Shown piece by piece: positions 28,001 to 38,485 of a stretch of DNA of 64,000 nt. The stretch is from contig NZ_JAGHMF010000012.1 in the NCBI RefSeq assembly GCF_017741815.1, forward strand, positions 124,001 through 188,000, written 5' to 3'. A program made the position numbers and the translations under genes. Origin of the DNA: Rhizobium sp. 16-488-2b. Lineage in GTDB: Bacteria; Pseudomonadota; Alphaproteobacteria; Rhizobiales; Rhizobiaceae. The notes below the pieces were generated by a model that worked only from the letters and a program-made list of their open reading frames with translations, had not been told where the DNA came from and made no database searches. The first letter of the stretch is position 1. The number at the start of each line of letters is the position of its first letter.

Positions 28001-28825
28001 ATCAAGGCGCTGCAGGACATCTCGCACATCGTCGGCCGCTCGACGCAGCAGCTCGAAGTCTCCGAGCCCGCCGCCCGCACGCTCGCCCAGCCACAACAGC
28101 CGCAGCCACAAGCTGCGCAGCGCCAGGCCCCGGTGCAGCCCGCGATCCAGCAGCAGCCGCAACCGGCTCCAGTACCGGCCCCGGCACCCGCGCCGCTGCC
28201 CACCCCGGCGGCCGCAGCCATTCCGCCGTCTTCGATCGAAGGCTTCGGCCTGCGCGGTTCGCTCGGCACGGCGGCAGCAACGCCTGCGACGCCGCAGCGC
28301 GCTCCTGCCGTAACCCAGGCGCCCGCCGCATCGCCGGCATCCGGCGGCTGGATCAGCGACCTGCTGCGCGGCGCATCGCGCGACGAGAGCGCCGAGGAAT
28401 CCATTGCCCGCCAGCCGGCACCGCGCGTAGAAGCACCGGCACCCCAGGCGCCGCGCGCCGGCGACAACCGCAATCCGCGCCATGTGGTGGAATCGCTGAA
28501 CTCGCTATCCGTCGACATCGCCCGCGCCATCGATCACGATGCCTCGGTCGATCTGTGGCGCCGCTACCAGCGCGGCGAGCGCGACGTCTTCACGCGCCGC
28601 CTCTACACGCTGAAGGGCCAGCAGACCTTCGACGAGATCAAGCACAAGTATGACCGCGAGCCGGAATTCCGCACCGCCGTCAACCGCTACATCGCCGACT
28701 TCGAAAAGCTGCTCGCCGACGTCGCCCGCACCGACCGCGACCGGACGATCACCCAATCCTACCTGACCTCCGACACCGGCAAGGTCTACACCATGCTCGC
28801 CCACGCGGCAGGCCGCCTGAACTGA
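22091..28825 (+). CDS. rgsE: Growth Pole Ring / RgsE-type giant polar-growth protein
   Basis: This 2244-residue protein has a charged N-terminal region (1-100), two membrane helices (~110-130 and ~144-169), then ~1800 residues of almost uninterrupted amphipathic helix rich in Ser, Thr, Asp, Arg and Ala with apolipoprotein-like 11/22-residue periodicity. A Pro/Gln-rich linker (~1995-2060) leads to a conserved C-terminal domain (~2130-2244, containing VDLWRRYQRGERDVFTRRLY). Residues ~677-1040 form phased 44-residue repeats. Size and design match the Agrobacterium Growth Pole Ring protein and Sinorhizobium RgsE, which form a ring at the growing pole and are needed for polar growth and rod shape. 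The identification is from architecture, without an alignment. A CtrA-like site cluster lies upstream. Confidence 0.85.
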   Translation: MANNKYNESIEDKAFKALDEALQIDFEDDDTPSPQVRKQDASEAKVSEKPTVRNQRKDDAKQQRPAATPRSPEQGSRAPAFAANDGSRVSPASLLKSLDNGSARPALRNATLVSLLWIVGGLGLMSLLYSPQIWQIRSISDLVALPGVIAGLVGIIIPVLLFYAFAIMMARAQDMRNAARSMAEVALRLSEPETIASERIMTVGQAVRREVSAMNEGIERTIARASELETLVHSEVNALERSYADNELRVRGLVHELGSEREAIVNHAERIRTSIVGVHDQLREDLSLATEEIAVRLATSGEAFASMIDTRAATITEKSESAIQSLGTLLAAKTDSLLQTLTSSGFALANEFDNRLDSLTSSLSDHGNTILSQFETRASTMDSNAEKLNAALNDRARQLNEILIARTRDINESLTGGERTITSTLDDVLAKLNSTLDERGTSFRHSLQSSVDDTIMDLDLRSGFFDERLQATVAQLSTSFDERVAEFANAFDKRAGTLDTKLMESLNRINDTLTGGSDSLNGILSSSIERIGSSLTDQSFALTTALSTGREILESTLTDKVDEVASAIGARTTEMTSALSHATSEISLALASGTSELHNNLSARATEFRDTLLSTTSDLSSAVSAGTDQITSAFGRADELNTTISKRAEDITQALDSAHERIDDVMSARSGVFLGALSDSQSRFENTLASRSEAIIEAVTGSHDRLADTLDDKAMALAISLNESQSRFEETLGSQVDAIAGSIASGHDRLAETLDDRAMALAISLNEGHSRIEDTLGSHAGAISQSLAAGERKLADAIAERSAAFNASMNEGRSLIETALDTRAEAISQSLAAGQEKLTEAIDDRAMAFAISLDDSQGRLADTLAHHADGIAASLSSGHDRISEALEDKSMGLAIALNEGHSRLEDTLGRHAGNIATSLASGHDRINEALDDKAMGLAIALNEGHSRLEDTLGHHAESIANSLVSGHDRIESTLSQNAKSINDTVADVHDRLADTLAEKSMALAISLGDSQSRFDEVLDARTNALIDSVAGAEARVAGAFTDKAQEIRGAYTENQQRLERTLAEHASSISSTITDGTDRIEGGLTSAADRFEALTGNATTKLEDGLVSAHARIRATLDDRTQAINLTLNEAHNQIGETLSDQATTIGASIAASVSMLEMSLEDREASIRQAIDNSAQSLEDRLRDSTGNIAGRFQTAADEISRSTESFASHLDQSIDGMTGRFADTGSRVEAGLAALENRIRDGVGGVAQQVDAAGERLTGTLTDGISRLGALSDETSGRIASAVDDSIAKFSETIDGRTSHLASEIDSRAASLTDGIDARTAGIGEAMDRGTAKIDERLSTMDRALNVGLDAVNRTIEGKAAGLAASLRSAVADTTQGMDEEATRAAASLSQTGQQFAEGLDAKSSDFARSMGERSEQIVGRVSEAQNRLAGQAAAVAQTFSEAGNAIINKVAEAETLVSGQVGAISKALNDAQNTFASHGTDIRTTIASASEEIASTMADVDRALEARGNAIRSGLEERSRELDGTLNTVEQALEARGSSIRAALDDRTRELNSMLAGRTTELSRILDETARPMIDRYAQTGRDAAAQITSAGEQSAAQITAASEQSAAQLTAASDQSAERLRAENTALIDAINARTERATSAVDAIENSLLSNVNRLIDRLSDNSMVMGQMMSRAAEELGAVDSRLGDTTSRFTDSASKAAEMVAASTRLLEGKVDRLSDISGQTLSQVGSIIGRFDEHSKVLTQASSLLGAAQSNLVSTLEDRESALQSLSVGLVQRSEDIEKTMRALGSMVDSAFDRAEQRSNQVSHNLRQGVQSSFADISTTLSDAEKRAAEAAEAMRSSVSKASEDVNATLDTTLGNAERRSGELANRVRGGLTASLSEVERMMGDAGRLSDGAAQQMRESLREAVDEAVARFSGATEEIRRSAGDIRKELDMTRSELKRGAFDLPEEAKESAAAMRRAVSEQIKALQDISHIVGRSTQQLEVSEPAARTLAQPQQPQPQAAQRQAPVQPAIQQQPQPAPVPAPAPAPLPTPAAAAIPPSSIEGFGLRGSLGTAAATPATPQRAPAVTQAPAASPASGGWISDLLRGASRDESAEESIARQPAPRVEAPAPQAPRAGDNRNPRHVVESLNSLSVDIARAIDHDASVDLWRRYQRGERDVFTRRLYTLKGQQTFDEIKHKYDREPEFRTAVNRYIADFEKLLADVARTDRDRTITQSYLTSDTGKVYTMLAHAAGRLN
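24119..25170 (+). repeat. Phased 132-bp (44-codon) repeat inside the growth-pole gene
   Basis: Homologous anchor codons (Leu/Met-x-(Glu/Asp)-(Gly/Ser) as in ALNEGHSRLEDTL) begin at 24119, 24251, 24383, 24515, 24647, 24779 and 24911, each exactly 132 bp apart, and again at 25109 after 198 bp (132+66). The 66-bp offset equals one 22-residue apolipoprotein-type unit. The copies at 24779 and 24911 are nearly identical in DNA, which suggests recent duplication or gene conversion. Confidence 0.85.
26858..26956 (+). repeat. Three 33-bp tandem repeats inside the growth-pole gene
   Basis: Three consecutive 11-codon units encode QITSAGEQSAA, QITAASEQSAA and QLTAASDQSAE (protein residues ~1590-1622), a short clean example of the 11-residue helical repeat. 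Confidence 0.85.
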
Positions 28826-28845
28826 GGCGCAACGAGAGACAAACA

Positions 28846-28882
28846 AAAAGGCCGCATCGGAAACGATGCGGCCTTTTTTTGT
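28846..28882. terminator. Terminator after the growth-pole gene
   Basis: A perfect 10-bp stem GGCCGCATCG/CGATGCGGCC (28851-28860, 28865-28874) with a GAAA tetraloop is followed by seven Ts and preceded by five As, so it can work in both directions. Confidence 0.92.
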
Positions 28883-28946
28883 TTGGGCGACTGGGCGGCA
28901 ATGCCCGAAGGTCATCGCTGGCGCGTCCGATCACGGCGTCGAAAAC

Positions 28947-29258
28947 TCACTCCGCGGCAGCATTCTCCGTCAGCAAATGGCAAAGACTTGCCATTACCTC
29001 AGCAGCCTCCTTCAGCCCGGAGGCCACCACATGATCCGGCACGCCGTCATCGATCAGCGTCGCAAGCTCTGCGAGGTCGTAGACGATATGGCCGCGCCGT
29101 AGCTCGTTCTGGGCGAGATCGATGCCCAGTTCGGCATGCATGCGATGGATCGCTCTCGCGGCCGTTATGACGAGCATCCGCTTCTGCGCGCTGTCGGCCA
29201 CGTCAAGGCGATCCGAGGCTTGAGCGGTCTCAAGTGATTGCAGCAGATACGGGTGCAT
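28947..29258 (-). CDS. Small conserved-looking protein of unknown function
   Basis: I do not recognise this 103-residue protein. It is predicted to be mostly alpha-helical and soluble, acidic overall, with no signal peptide or membrane segment. Notable stretches are RMLVITAARAIHRMHAELG and DLAELATLIDDGVPDHVVAS. The ATG at 29258 has a strong AAGGAGG seven bases upstream, which is the main reason to accept the gene and to reject the longer in-frame extension to 29480. It stands alone between the growth-pole gene and gyrA. Confidence 0.7.
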   Translation of the reverse strand: MHPYLLQSLETAQASDRLDVADSAQKRMLVITAARAIHRMHAELGIDLAQNELRRGHIVYDLAELATLIDDGVPDHVVASGLKEAAEVMASLCHLLTENAAAE

Positions 29259-29483
29259 GACGTCCTCCTTACCGGTCATCGAGCGATCGGCGGGCAGATC
29301 TCCTCCATCTTGTCCGCGAATCGCCATTTGGTTGCATCGTGAGGAATATTCACCAAAAACAATGAGGACTGCAACCCAGGGATTTACCAAGAAAAACAAC
29401 ATCTCTTTCGTCGTCCGCAGAGCCATCGACATCCCCGCGGCAAGCTCGCTGAGAGCGGCGCCAAGGCCTCCGCAACTCAAACA

Positions 29484-29516
29484 AAAAGGGCCGAACCCAC
29501 AAGGTCCGGCCCTTCT
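29484..29516 (-). terminator. Rho-independent terminator of gyrA
   Basis: Minus-strand stem AAGGGCCG/CGGCCCTT (29514-29507 and 29493-29486) is followed by TTTGTTT, about 43 bp past the gyrA stop. Confidence 0.85.
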
Positions 29517-29557
29517 GTTTCAGATCCACTCACCGGAAACCCGGTGCGCGGAGACTC

Positions 29558-32371
29558 TTACGTCTCGGCGTCCGGCGGCGTTTCGTCACCAGCCTCTGCG
29601 GCGGGCTCTTCGCCCGGCACAACGGCGGTCTCGTCGCCGTTCTCGGCACCTTCCTCGACCTCGTCTTCCGGATCGCGGATGCGCTCGACCGACACGACCT
29701 TCTCGTCCTTGGCGGTCGAGAAGATGGTCACGCCCTTGGTCGCGCGGCTGGCGATGCGGATACCGCCAACCGGCACGCGGATCAGCTGACCGCCATCCGA
29801 AACCAGCATGATCTGGTCGTTGTCATCGACAGGGAAGGCAGCGACGAGTTCGCCGATTTCGCCCGTCTTCGACGTGTCGGTGGCGCGGATGCCCTTGCCA
29901 CCACGTCCGGAGATGCGGAAGTCGTAGGAGGAAGACCGCTTGCCGTAGCCCTTCTCCGAGACCGTCAGCACGTACTGTTCGCGTGCCTTCAGCTCTTCGT
30001 AGCGCTCGTCGCTCAGTTGTCCCTCTTCGGTGACTTCCTCGCCAACCAGCGCGATTTCTTCCGCTTCGCCCGTTGTCAGGCGACGCTCGTTGGCAGCGCG
30101 CTTCAGATAGGCGGCGCGTTCCCACGGCTCGGCATCGACATGGCCGACGATCGTCATCGAGATGATGCGGTCGTTATCGCCGAGGTTGATCCCTCGTACC
30201 CCGATCGAGTTGCGGCCCGCAAAGACGCGGACGTCATCGACCGCGAAGCGGATGCACTGGCCGAGTGCCGTCGTCAGAAGCACGTCGTCATGCTCGGTGC
30301 AGGTCTCGACGGAGAGGATTTCGTCGCCCTCTTCCTCGAGCTTCATCGCGATCTTGCCGTTGCGGTTGACCTGGACGAAGTCGCTGAGCTTGTTGCGGCG
30401 CACGGTGCCGCGCGTCGTCGAGAACATCACGTCGAGCGTTGCCCAGCTGTCCTCGTCTTCCGGCAGCGGCAGGATGGTGGTGATGCGCTCGCCTGGAGCA
30501 AGCGGCAGCATGTTGATCATCGCCTTGCCGCGCGAGGTCGGCGTGCCGATTGGCAGGCGATAGACCTTTTCCTTGTAGACGATACCGCGCGACGAGAAGA
30601 ACAGAACCGGCGTATGCGTGTTGAGCACGAATAGCTGGCTAACGAAGTCTTCGTCACGCGTGGTCATGCCGGAGCGGCCCTTGCCGCCGCGGCGCTGTGC
30701 GCGGTAGGTCGTCAGCGGCACGCGCTTGATGTAGCCGAGATGCGAGACGGTAACGACCATGTCCTCGCGGGCGATGAGGTCTTCATCGTCCATCTCGAGG
30801 CCGCCATCCATGATCTCGGTGCGGCGCGGTGTGCCGAACTCGTCGCGGACAGCCGCGAGTTCGTCCTTGACGATCGACTGGATGCGGACGCGCGACGACA
30901 GGATATCGAGGTAATCCTTGATTTCCTCGCCGATCTTGTTGAGTTCGTCGCCGATCTCGTCGCGGCCGAGGGCCGTCAGACGGGCAAGACGCAGTTCGAG
31001 AATGGCCCGTGCCTGCTCTTCCGAGAGGTTGTAGGTCATGTCGTCGTTGATGCGGTGGCGCGGATCGTCGATCAGGCGGATCAGGCTTTCGACGTCATGC
31101 GCCGGCCAGCGGCGGGTCATCAGTTCTTCGCGGGCCGATTGCGGATCCGGCGCCTGGCGGATAACGCGGATGACTTCGTCGATATTGGCGACAGCGATCG
31201 CCAGACCGACCAAGACGTGCGCGCGTTCGCGAGCCTTGCGCAGCAGGAACTTCGTACGCCGGCTAACGACCTCCTCGCGGAACGAGACGAAGGCGCGCAG
31301 CATGTCGAGCAGCTGCAGCTGTTCCGGCTTGCCGCCGTTCAGCGCCACCATGTTGCAGCCGAAAGAGGTCTGCAGCGGCGTATAGCGATAGAGCTGGTTC
31401 AGGATGACGTCGGCATTGGCGTCGCGCTTCAATTCGACGACGACGCGGTAGCCCTGACGGTCGGATTCGTCGCGCAGGTCGGAGATGCCCTCGATGCGCT
31501 TGTCGCGCACCAGCTCGGCCATCTTCTCGATCATCGTCGACTTGTTCACCTGATACGGGATCTCGGTGATGATGATCTGCTCGCGATCGCCGCGCATCGG
31601 CTCGATGGTCGCCACACCGCGCATGATCACCGAACCGCGGCCCGTCTCGTATGCCGAGCGGATGCCGGAGCGGCCGAGGATCTTCGCGCCGGTCGGGAAA
31701 TCGGGACCCGGAATGATCTGCATCATCTCGGGCAGCTCGATCGCCGGATCGTCGATCAGCGCGATACAGCCATTGATGACTTCGACGAGATTGTGCGGCG
31801 GAATATTGGTCGCCATGCCGACGGCGATACCGCCGGCTCCGTTGACGAGCAGGTTCGGGAATTTCGCGGGGACGACCACGGGCTCGGAGAGCGTGCCGTC
31901 GTAGTTGTCGCGGAAATCGACCGTTTCCTTGTCGAGATCGTCGAGCAGCGAATGCGCCGCCTTCTCGAGACGGCATTCGGTGTAGCGTTCGGCCGCCGGC
32001 GGATCGCCGTCGACGGAGCCGAAGTTGCCCTGGCCGTCGATCAACGGAAGGCGAAGAGACCAGTCCTGCGCCATGCGCGCCAGCGCGTCGTAGATCGCGG
32101 TGTTGCCGTGCGGATGGTATTTACCCATCACATCCCCGGTCACGCGGGCGCATTTGACGTATTTCTTGTTCCAGTCGATGCCGAGCTCGGACATGCCGTA
32201 GAGGATGCGCCGGTGCACGGGCTTGAGGCCGTCGCGCACGTCAGGAAGCGCGCGGCTGACGATAACGCTCATCGCGTAATCGAGATACGACCGCTGCATT
32301 TCCTCCATAATGGAGATGGGCTCGATGCCTGGCGGGAGCTTCCCGCCGCCGGGGGGTGTTTGCTCAGTCAA
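29558..32371 (-). CDS. gyrA: DNA gyrase subunit A
   Basis: This 937-residue subunit breaks and rejoins DNA in negative supercoiling. The winged-helix catalytic region holds the active-site Tyr-130 ([10 protein letters not shown]), and the C-terminal domain begins with the GyrA-box [12 protein letters not shown] that separates it from ParC. The quinolone-resistance-determining segment is [14 protein letters not shown], with Asn and Thr at the positions equivalent to E. coli Asp-82 and Ser-83 and Asp retained at position 87; this is recorded as sequence, without implying resistance. The C-terminus is an acidic tail. The start [11 protein letters not shown] is the only reasonable one. Confidence 0.97.
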   Translation of the reverse strand: MTEQTPPGGGKLPPGIEPISIMEEMQRSYLDYAMSVIVSRALPDVRDGLKPVHRRILYGMSELGIDWNKKYVKCARVTGDVMGKYHPHGNTAIYDALARMAQDWSLRLPLIDGQGNFGSVDGDPPAAERYTECRLEKAAHSLLDDLDKETVDFRDNYDGTLSEPVVVPAKFPNLLVNGAGGIAVGMATNIPPHNLVEVINGCIALIDDPAIELPEMMQIIPGPDFPTGAKILGRSGIRSAYETGRGSVIMRGVATIEPMRGDREQIIITEIPYQVNKSTMIEKMAELVRDKRIEGISDLRDESDRQGYRVVVELKRDANADVILNQLYRYTPLQTSFGCNMVALNGGKPEQLQLLDMLRAFVSFREEVVSRRTKFLLRKARERAHVLVGLAIAVANIDEVIRVIRQAPDPQSAREELMTRRWPAHDVESLIRLIDDPRHRINDDMTYNLSEEQARAILELRLARLTALGRDEIGDELNKIGEEIKDYLDILSSRVRIQSIVKDELAAVRDEFGTPRRTEIMDGGLEMDDEDLIAREDMVVTVSHLGYIKRVPLTTYRAQRRGGKGRSGMTTRDEDFVSQLFVLNTHTPVLFFSSRGIVYKEKVYRLPIGTPTSRGKAMINMLPLAPGERITTILPLPEDEDSWATLDVMFSTTRGTVRRNKLSDFVQVNRNGKIAMKLEEEGDEILSVETCTEHDDVLLTTALGQCIRFAVDDVRVFAGRNSIGVRGINLGDNDRIISMTIVGHVDAEPWERAAYLKRAANERRLTTGEAEEIALVGEEVTEEGQLSDERYEELKAREQYVLTVSEKGYGKRSSSYDFRISGRGGKGIRATDTSKTGEIGELVAAFPVDDNDQIMLVSDGGQLIRVPVGGIRIASRATKGVTIFSTAKDEKVVSVERIRDPEDEVEEGAENGDETAVVPGEEPAAEAGDETPPDAET

Positions 32372-32596
32372 AATGGATCACGTCTCTTCTAGAATCACTT
32401 GAAGATTTATAGCGGAAAGGCTGTTCCTAAGCCAATTTTGCCGGAAGTTTTGAACAGGCTTTTACGGTCTAATCAGGGCAAAACGAGGCTTATGCGCCCC
32501 AATCACCATCACGCATGCCGCGCCATTTGCAAAATTGGTTTGCCCACATCACAATCGCGCGAAAACCAAGCCCGGATATGGGTATACGGAGACATG

Positions 32597-33241
32597 ATGG
32601 CAAGCGCCGACCAACTGATCAACGCCTTTACAACCCTGCTCGTGACGATCGATCCCCCCGGTCTCGCGCCGATCTTTCTCGGCCTCACTGTTGGCATGAG
32701 CAGAGCCCAGCGCAAGCAGGTGGCGTTGCGCGGCACGATCATCGCTTTCATCATTCTCGCCGTCTTCGCGCTCTTCGGATCGAGCGTGCTGGGCGTGCTC
32801 GGCATCTCGATCGGCGCCTTCCGCATCGCCGGCGGCCTGCTGCTCTTCTGGATCGCCTTTGAAATGGTGTTCGAGAAGCGCCAGGACCGCAAGGAGAAGA
32901 CAGGCACCGCCGCGATCACCGTCGACCACATCCAGAACATCGCCGTCTTCCCGCTGGCCATCCCGCTGATCTCGGGCCCGGGCGCGATTTCCGCGACCAT
33001 CCTGATCGCAGGCTCGATGCAGACGGCCTTCGAGCTGGCGCAGCTGATCATCGTCATCGCCGCAAGCCTGCTGCTTCTCTTCCTGGCGCTGCTGATCGCC
33101 GATCGGCTCGACCGCTTCCTCGGCGTCACCGGCCGCGCCATCCTGACCCGCCTGCTCGGCGTCATCCTGGCGGCGCTCGCCACCCAATTCGTCGTCGATG
33201 GCATCAAGTCGGCGATGAACCTCGTTCCCTCGCCCGTCTGA
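32597..33241 (+). CDS. MarC-family integral membrane protein
   Basis: This 214-residue protein has about six membrane helices (for example AFTTLLVTIDPPGLAPIFLG, GTIIAFIILAVFALFGSSVL, IAGGLLLFWIAFEMVF, then three more to the C-terminus). The TIDPPGLAPIFLGLT and FPLAIPLISGPGAISATI motifs are diagnostic of MarC (UPF0056), a family with no established function despite its name. The ATG at 32597 is preferred over the adjacent ATG at 32594 because GGAG at 32588-32591 then has proper spacing; the frame is open to 32399. It is divergent from gyrA and convergent with ssb. Confidence 0.9.
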   Translation: MASADQLINAFTTLLVTIDPPGLAPIFLGLTVGMSRAQRKQVALRGTIIAFIILAVFALFGSSVLGVLGISIGAFRIAGGLLLFWIAFEMVFEKRQDRKEKTGTAAITVDHIQNIAVFPLAIPLISGPGAISATILIAGSMQTAFELAQLIIVIAASLLLLFLALLIADRLDRFLGVTGRAILTRLLGVILAALATQFVVDGIKSAMNLVPSPV

Positions 33242-33254
33242 GCTTTCAGTTAAA

Positions 33255-33285
33255 ACGCAAACGGCGCGCCCCGAGGCGCGCCGTC
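33255..33285 (-). terminator. Rho-independent terminator of ssb
   Basis: A perfect 10-bp stem ACGGCGCGCC/GGCGCGCCGT (33261-33270, 33275-33284) with a TCGG loop on the minus strand is followed by TTGCGTTTT. Confidence 0.75.
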
Positions 33286-33310
33286 TGAAACCTTTCGGTC
33301 TGTCGTTCGA

Positions 33311-33871
33311 TCAAAACGGAATGTCGTCGTCGAGATCACGCGAGAAATTGCCGCCACCGCCGGAAGACGCACCACCGCCCGAGCCGCCACGGCCGGAAGA
33401 CTGCGAGGGCGAGCCATAATCGTCGCCGTAACCGCCGCCACCGCCGAAATCACCACCGCCGGCATTGCCGCCACGGCCACCGCCGTAACCGCCGCCAGAA
33501 CGATCGCCGCCGCCTTCGCCGCGTCCATCGAGCATCGTCAGCGTCGACCCGAAGCCCTGCAGTACGACTTCCGTGGAATAACGGTCCTGGCCCTGCTGGT
33601 CCTGCCACTTGCGGGTCTGCAGCGCGCCTTCGATATAGAGCTTGGCGCCCTTCTTGACGTACTGCTCGACGACCTTGCACAGGCCTTCGTTGAAGACCAC
33701 GACGGTGTGCCACTCGGTCTTTTCGCGGCGCTCGCCGGAATTGCGGTCGCGCCAGGTCTCCGATGTCGCGATGCGGAGGTTGGCGATCGGCCGGCCGTCC
33801 TGCGTCCGACGGATTTCGGGGTCTGCACCCACGTTTCCGATCAGAATTACCTTGTTCACGCTGCCAGCCAT
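33311..33871 (-). CDS. ssb: Single-stranded DNA-binding protein
   Basis: This 186-residue protein has an N-terminal OB-fold (residues ~1-112, starting [20 protein letters not shown]), a long Gly-rich disordered linker and the acidic C-terminal tip DDDIPF that recruits repair and replication partners. It coats single-stranded DNA in replication, recombination and repair. The frame extends 40 codons upstream, but the ATG at 33871 with AAGGTG upstream matches the family start. It is divergent from uvrA, and a perfect SOS box lies between them. Confidence 0.96.
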   Translation of the reverse strand: MAGSVNKVILIGNVGADPEIRRTQDGRPIANLRIATSETWRDRNSGERREKTEWHTVVVFNEGLCKVVEQYVKKGAKLYIEGALQTRKWQDQQGQDRYSTEVVLQGFGSTLTMLDGRGEGGGDRSGGGYGGGRGGNAGGGDFGGGGGYGDDYGSPSQSSGRGGSGGGASSGGGGNFSRDLDDDIPF

Positions 33872-33997
33872 ACTTTTCACCTTCTTGTCGTGTTGCCGAT
33901 ATTGCGAAGCCCGCAACATGCGCAACGAAATTGACAACACCTTACCCCATCGGCCTTCGCCGGTGTGTGGTTGAGCTTCGTTAATCCACAACGAAAT

Positions 33998-34016
33998 TTG
34001 TTCTTTATTTGTTCTA
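33998..34016. promoter_or_regulatory. Perfect SOS (LexA) box between ssb and uvrA
   Basis: GTTC-TTTATTT-GTTC (34000-34014) is an exact match to the alphaproteobacterial LexA consensus GTTC-N7-GTTC. It lies 129 bp from the ssb start and 132 bp from the uvrA start, so one operator could control both. Confidence 0.88.
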
Positions 34017-34145
34017 TTTTATCATTATCATCCTGTCAACGGAATCGAAAAGCGTGAACCACAGGGATATTCAGCCTCGACTCGCCAGCCGGCATCACTA
34101 CATAAAGGCTCTTCTTATCCCCCCGAGACATTGAAGCAGAAGACG

Positions 34146-37063
<2,918 letters not shown>

Positions 37064-37067
<4 letters not shown>

Positions 37068-37390
37068 GCGATATCCTCTCCACGGTGCGTGTGCTGATCG
37101 CTGACGGCAAGTTCAGGGTCTCGGCACACGCACTGCAGGAGTTGTTGAACGACCATCTGCTGATCGAGCCGTTGGTGATGGATATAATGTCGGCGGTGGT
37201 CGTGGAGGAGTATCCTGAGTATCACAAGGGACCCTGTGTTCTGGTCCTGCAGACGGATGAACGCGGACGCCCCATGCATTTGCTTTGGGGCATCCCATCA
37301 GGCGCATCCGAACCCGCGGTGTTGATAACAGCATACATTCCAGATCCAGATCGCTGGAATGACGATTTCACCAGGAGGAAGCCGCAATGA
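37064..37390 (+). CDS. DUF4258-like small protein
   Basis: This 108-residue protein starts with GTG overlapping the uvrA stop codon (GTGA), so it is translationally coupled to uvrA. It resembles DUF4258: a helix with [14 protein letters not shown], then [19 protein letters not shown] and GRPMHLLWG, then [14 protein letters not shown]. The DUF4258 fold is related to small RNase-type toxins such as BrnT/RelE-like proteins, and many members are half of a two-gene pair. The following gene overlaps its stop by four bases. Base composition is a little less GC-rich than the flanks. Function is unknown; a toxin role is only a hypothesis. Confidence 0.78.
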
Positions 37391-37650
37391 CGAAACAGGC
37401 GTCGCAGCTCATTCGTGAGGGGGAGTATGCCGCGGAGGTCGTTGTGGAGCTTCACGACGACGGTGGCGAGTGGTCCCCAACGGTAAGCCCGGAGGGCATC
37501 CGCAAACTGGATCGCGTACGCCGCGCTCTTCGTGCGCATGATTTCGAACGCGCAGAGAAAGACGGACGCGTTTACCGCCTCGTGCCGCGCGAGGCTGACT
37601 ATCCGAAGAGCGGTTTTGGCGAAAACGAACAGGATGGATTGAAGTCATGA
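37387..37650 (+). CDS. Small protein of unknown function, partner of the DUF4258-like gene
   Basis: I do not recognise this 87-residue protein. It begins [20 protein letters not shown], has an acidic beta-strand region ending EWSPTVSPEGIRKLD, and a basic helix RVRRALRAHDFERAEKDGRV. It lacks the CxxC zinc finger (YgiT/MqsA type) that the usual DUF4258 partner carries. It overlaps the upstream gene by an ATGA and its own stop overlaps the start of the DUF72 gene, so all four genes from uvrA onward could be one transcript. It may bind the upstream protein, but nothing in the sequence proves it. Confidence 0.75.
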   Translation: MTKQASQLIREGEYAAEVVVELHDDGGEWSPTVSPEGIRKLDRVRRALRAHDFERAEKDGRVYRLVPREADYPKSGFGENEQDGLKS

Positions 37651-38453
37651 CAAACCCCGGCACCATTCGCGTCGGCATCGGCGGCTGGACGTTCGAGCCC
37701 TGGCGCAACCACTTTTTCCCGTCCACGCTGAAGCAGAAAGACGAGCTGAATTATGCCAGCCGGCAGCTGAAGGTCATCGAGGTCAACGGCACCTATTACA
37801 GCTCCCAGAAGCCCGAGACCTTCGCCAAGTGGGCCGTCGATGTCCCCGAGGGTTTCATCTTCTCGCTGAAGGCCAGTCGCTTCAGCACCAACCGCAAGAT
37901 CCTCTCGGAAGCAGGCGAATCCGTCGAGCGCTTTCTCGACCAGGGCATCGTCGAGCTCGGCCCGCATCTCGGCCCCATCCTCTGGCAGTTCGCGCCGACG
38001 AAGAAGTTCGAACCCGAGGATTTCGAGGGCTTCCTGAAGTTGCTTCCGGATAAGCAGGATGGCCTGCAGCTTAAGCATGTGGTCGAGGTTCGCCACGACA
38101 GCTTCAAGGTGCCGGAGTTCGTAGCGCTGCTCGCGAAATACGGTGTCGCCCCTGTTGTCGCCGAGCATTTCGATTATCCGATGGTGGCCGATGTCACAGC
38201 CGATTTCGTTTATACGCGCCTGCAGAAGGGCTCGGACGAGATCCGGACCTGCTACCCGCCGAAGGAGCTGAAAGCCTGGGCCAAGCGCCTGGAGAGCTGG
38301 GCGGAAGGCAAGGTGCCTGATGATCTGCCGCTTATCGACAGCGACCGCAAGGTCAAGGTCGAGCCGCGCGACGTCTTCGCCTTCATGATCCACGAGGGAA
38401 AGGTCAACGCCCCCTTCGGCGCCATCGCGCTGCAGGAAGAGGTCGGCAAGTAG
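37647..38453 (+). CDS. DUF72 (YecE-like) family protein
   Basis: This 268-residue TIM-barrel-like DUF72 protein opens with IRVGIGGWTFEPWRNHFFP and contains YASRQLKVIEVNGTYYSSQK and FKVPEFVALLAKYGVAPVVAEH, all typical family segments. No function has been established for the family, which may relate to nucleic acid or endonuclease-like barrels. It is coupled to the upstream small gene by an ATGA overlap and faces nnr, which converges from the other side. Confidence 0.9.
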   Translation: MTNPGTIRVGIGGWTFEPWRNHFFPSTLKQKDELNYASRQLKVIEVNGTYYSSQKPETFAKWAVDVPEGFIFSLKASRFSTNRKILSEAGESVERFLDQGIVELGPHLGPILWQFAPTKKFEPEDFEGFLKLLPDKQDGLQLKHVVEVRHDSFKVPEFVALLAKYGVAPVVAEHFDYPMVADVTADFVYTRLQKGSDEIRTCYPPKELKAWAKRLESWAEGKVPDDLPLIDSDRKVKVEPRDVFAFMIHEGKVNAPFGAIALQEEVGK

Positions 38454-38485
38454 TCAGAGCGCCAAGGAATCAGCGTGACAAGCAA

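Noticed and set aside
26141..28483. Long open frame (780 codons) opposite the growth-pole gene
   Set aside because: The same cause: the repeated, stop-poor coding strand creates an open antisense frame. No ribosome-binding site and no family resemblance.
28947..29480. Longer version of the small unknown gene, starting at 29480
   Set aside because: The extra N-terminal part overlaps the gyrA terminator and has no ribosome-binding site, whereas the ATG at 29258 has an excellent one.
31900..32110. Asn/Thr in the quinolone-resistance-determining region of gyrA
   Set aside because: These are probably lineage-specific residues; the key acidic residue (Asp at the position-87 equivalent) is retained and nothing supports resistance.
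30740..32392. Long open frame (550 codons) on the strand opposite gyrA
   Set aside because: It is a shadow of gyrA produced by high GC and biased third positions; its residue make-up is unnatural, and gyrA is unambiguous.
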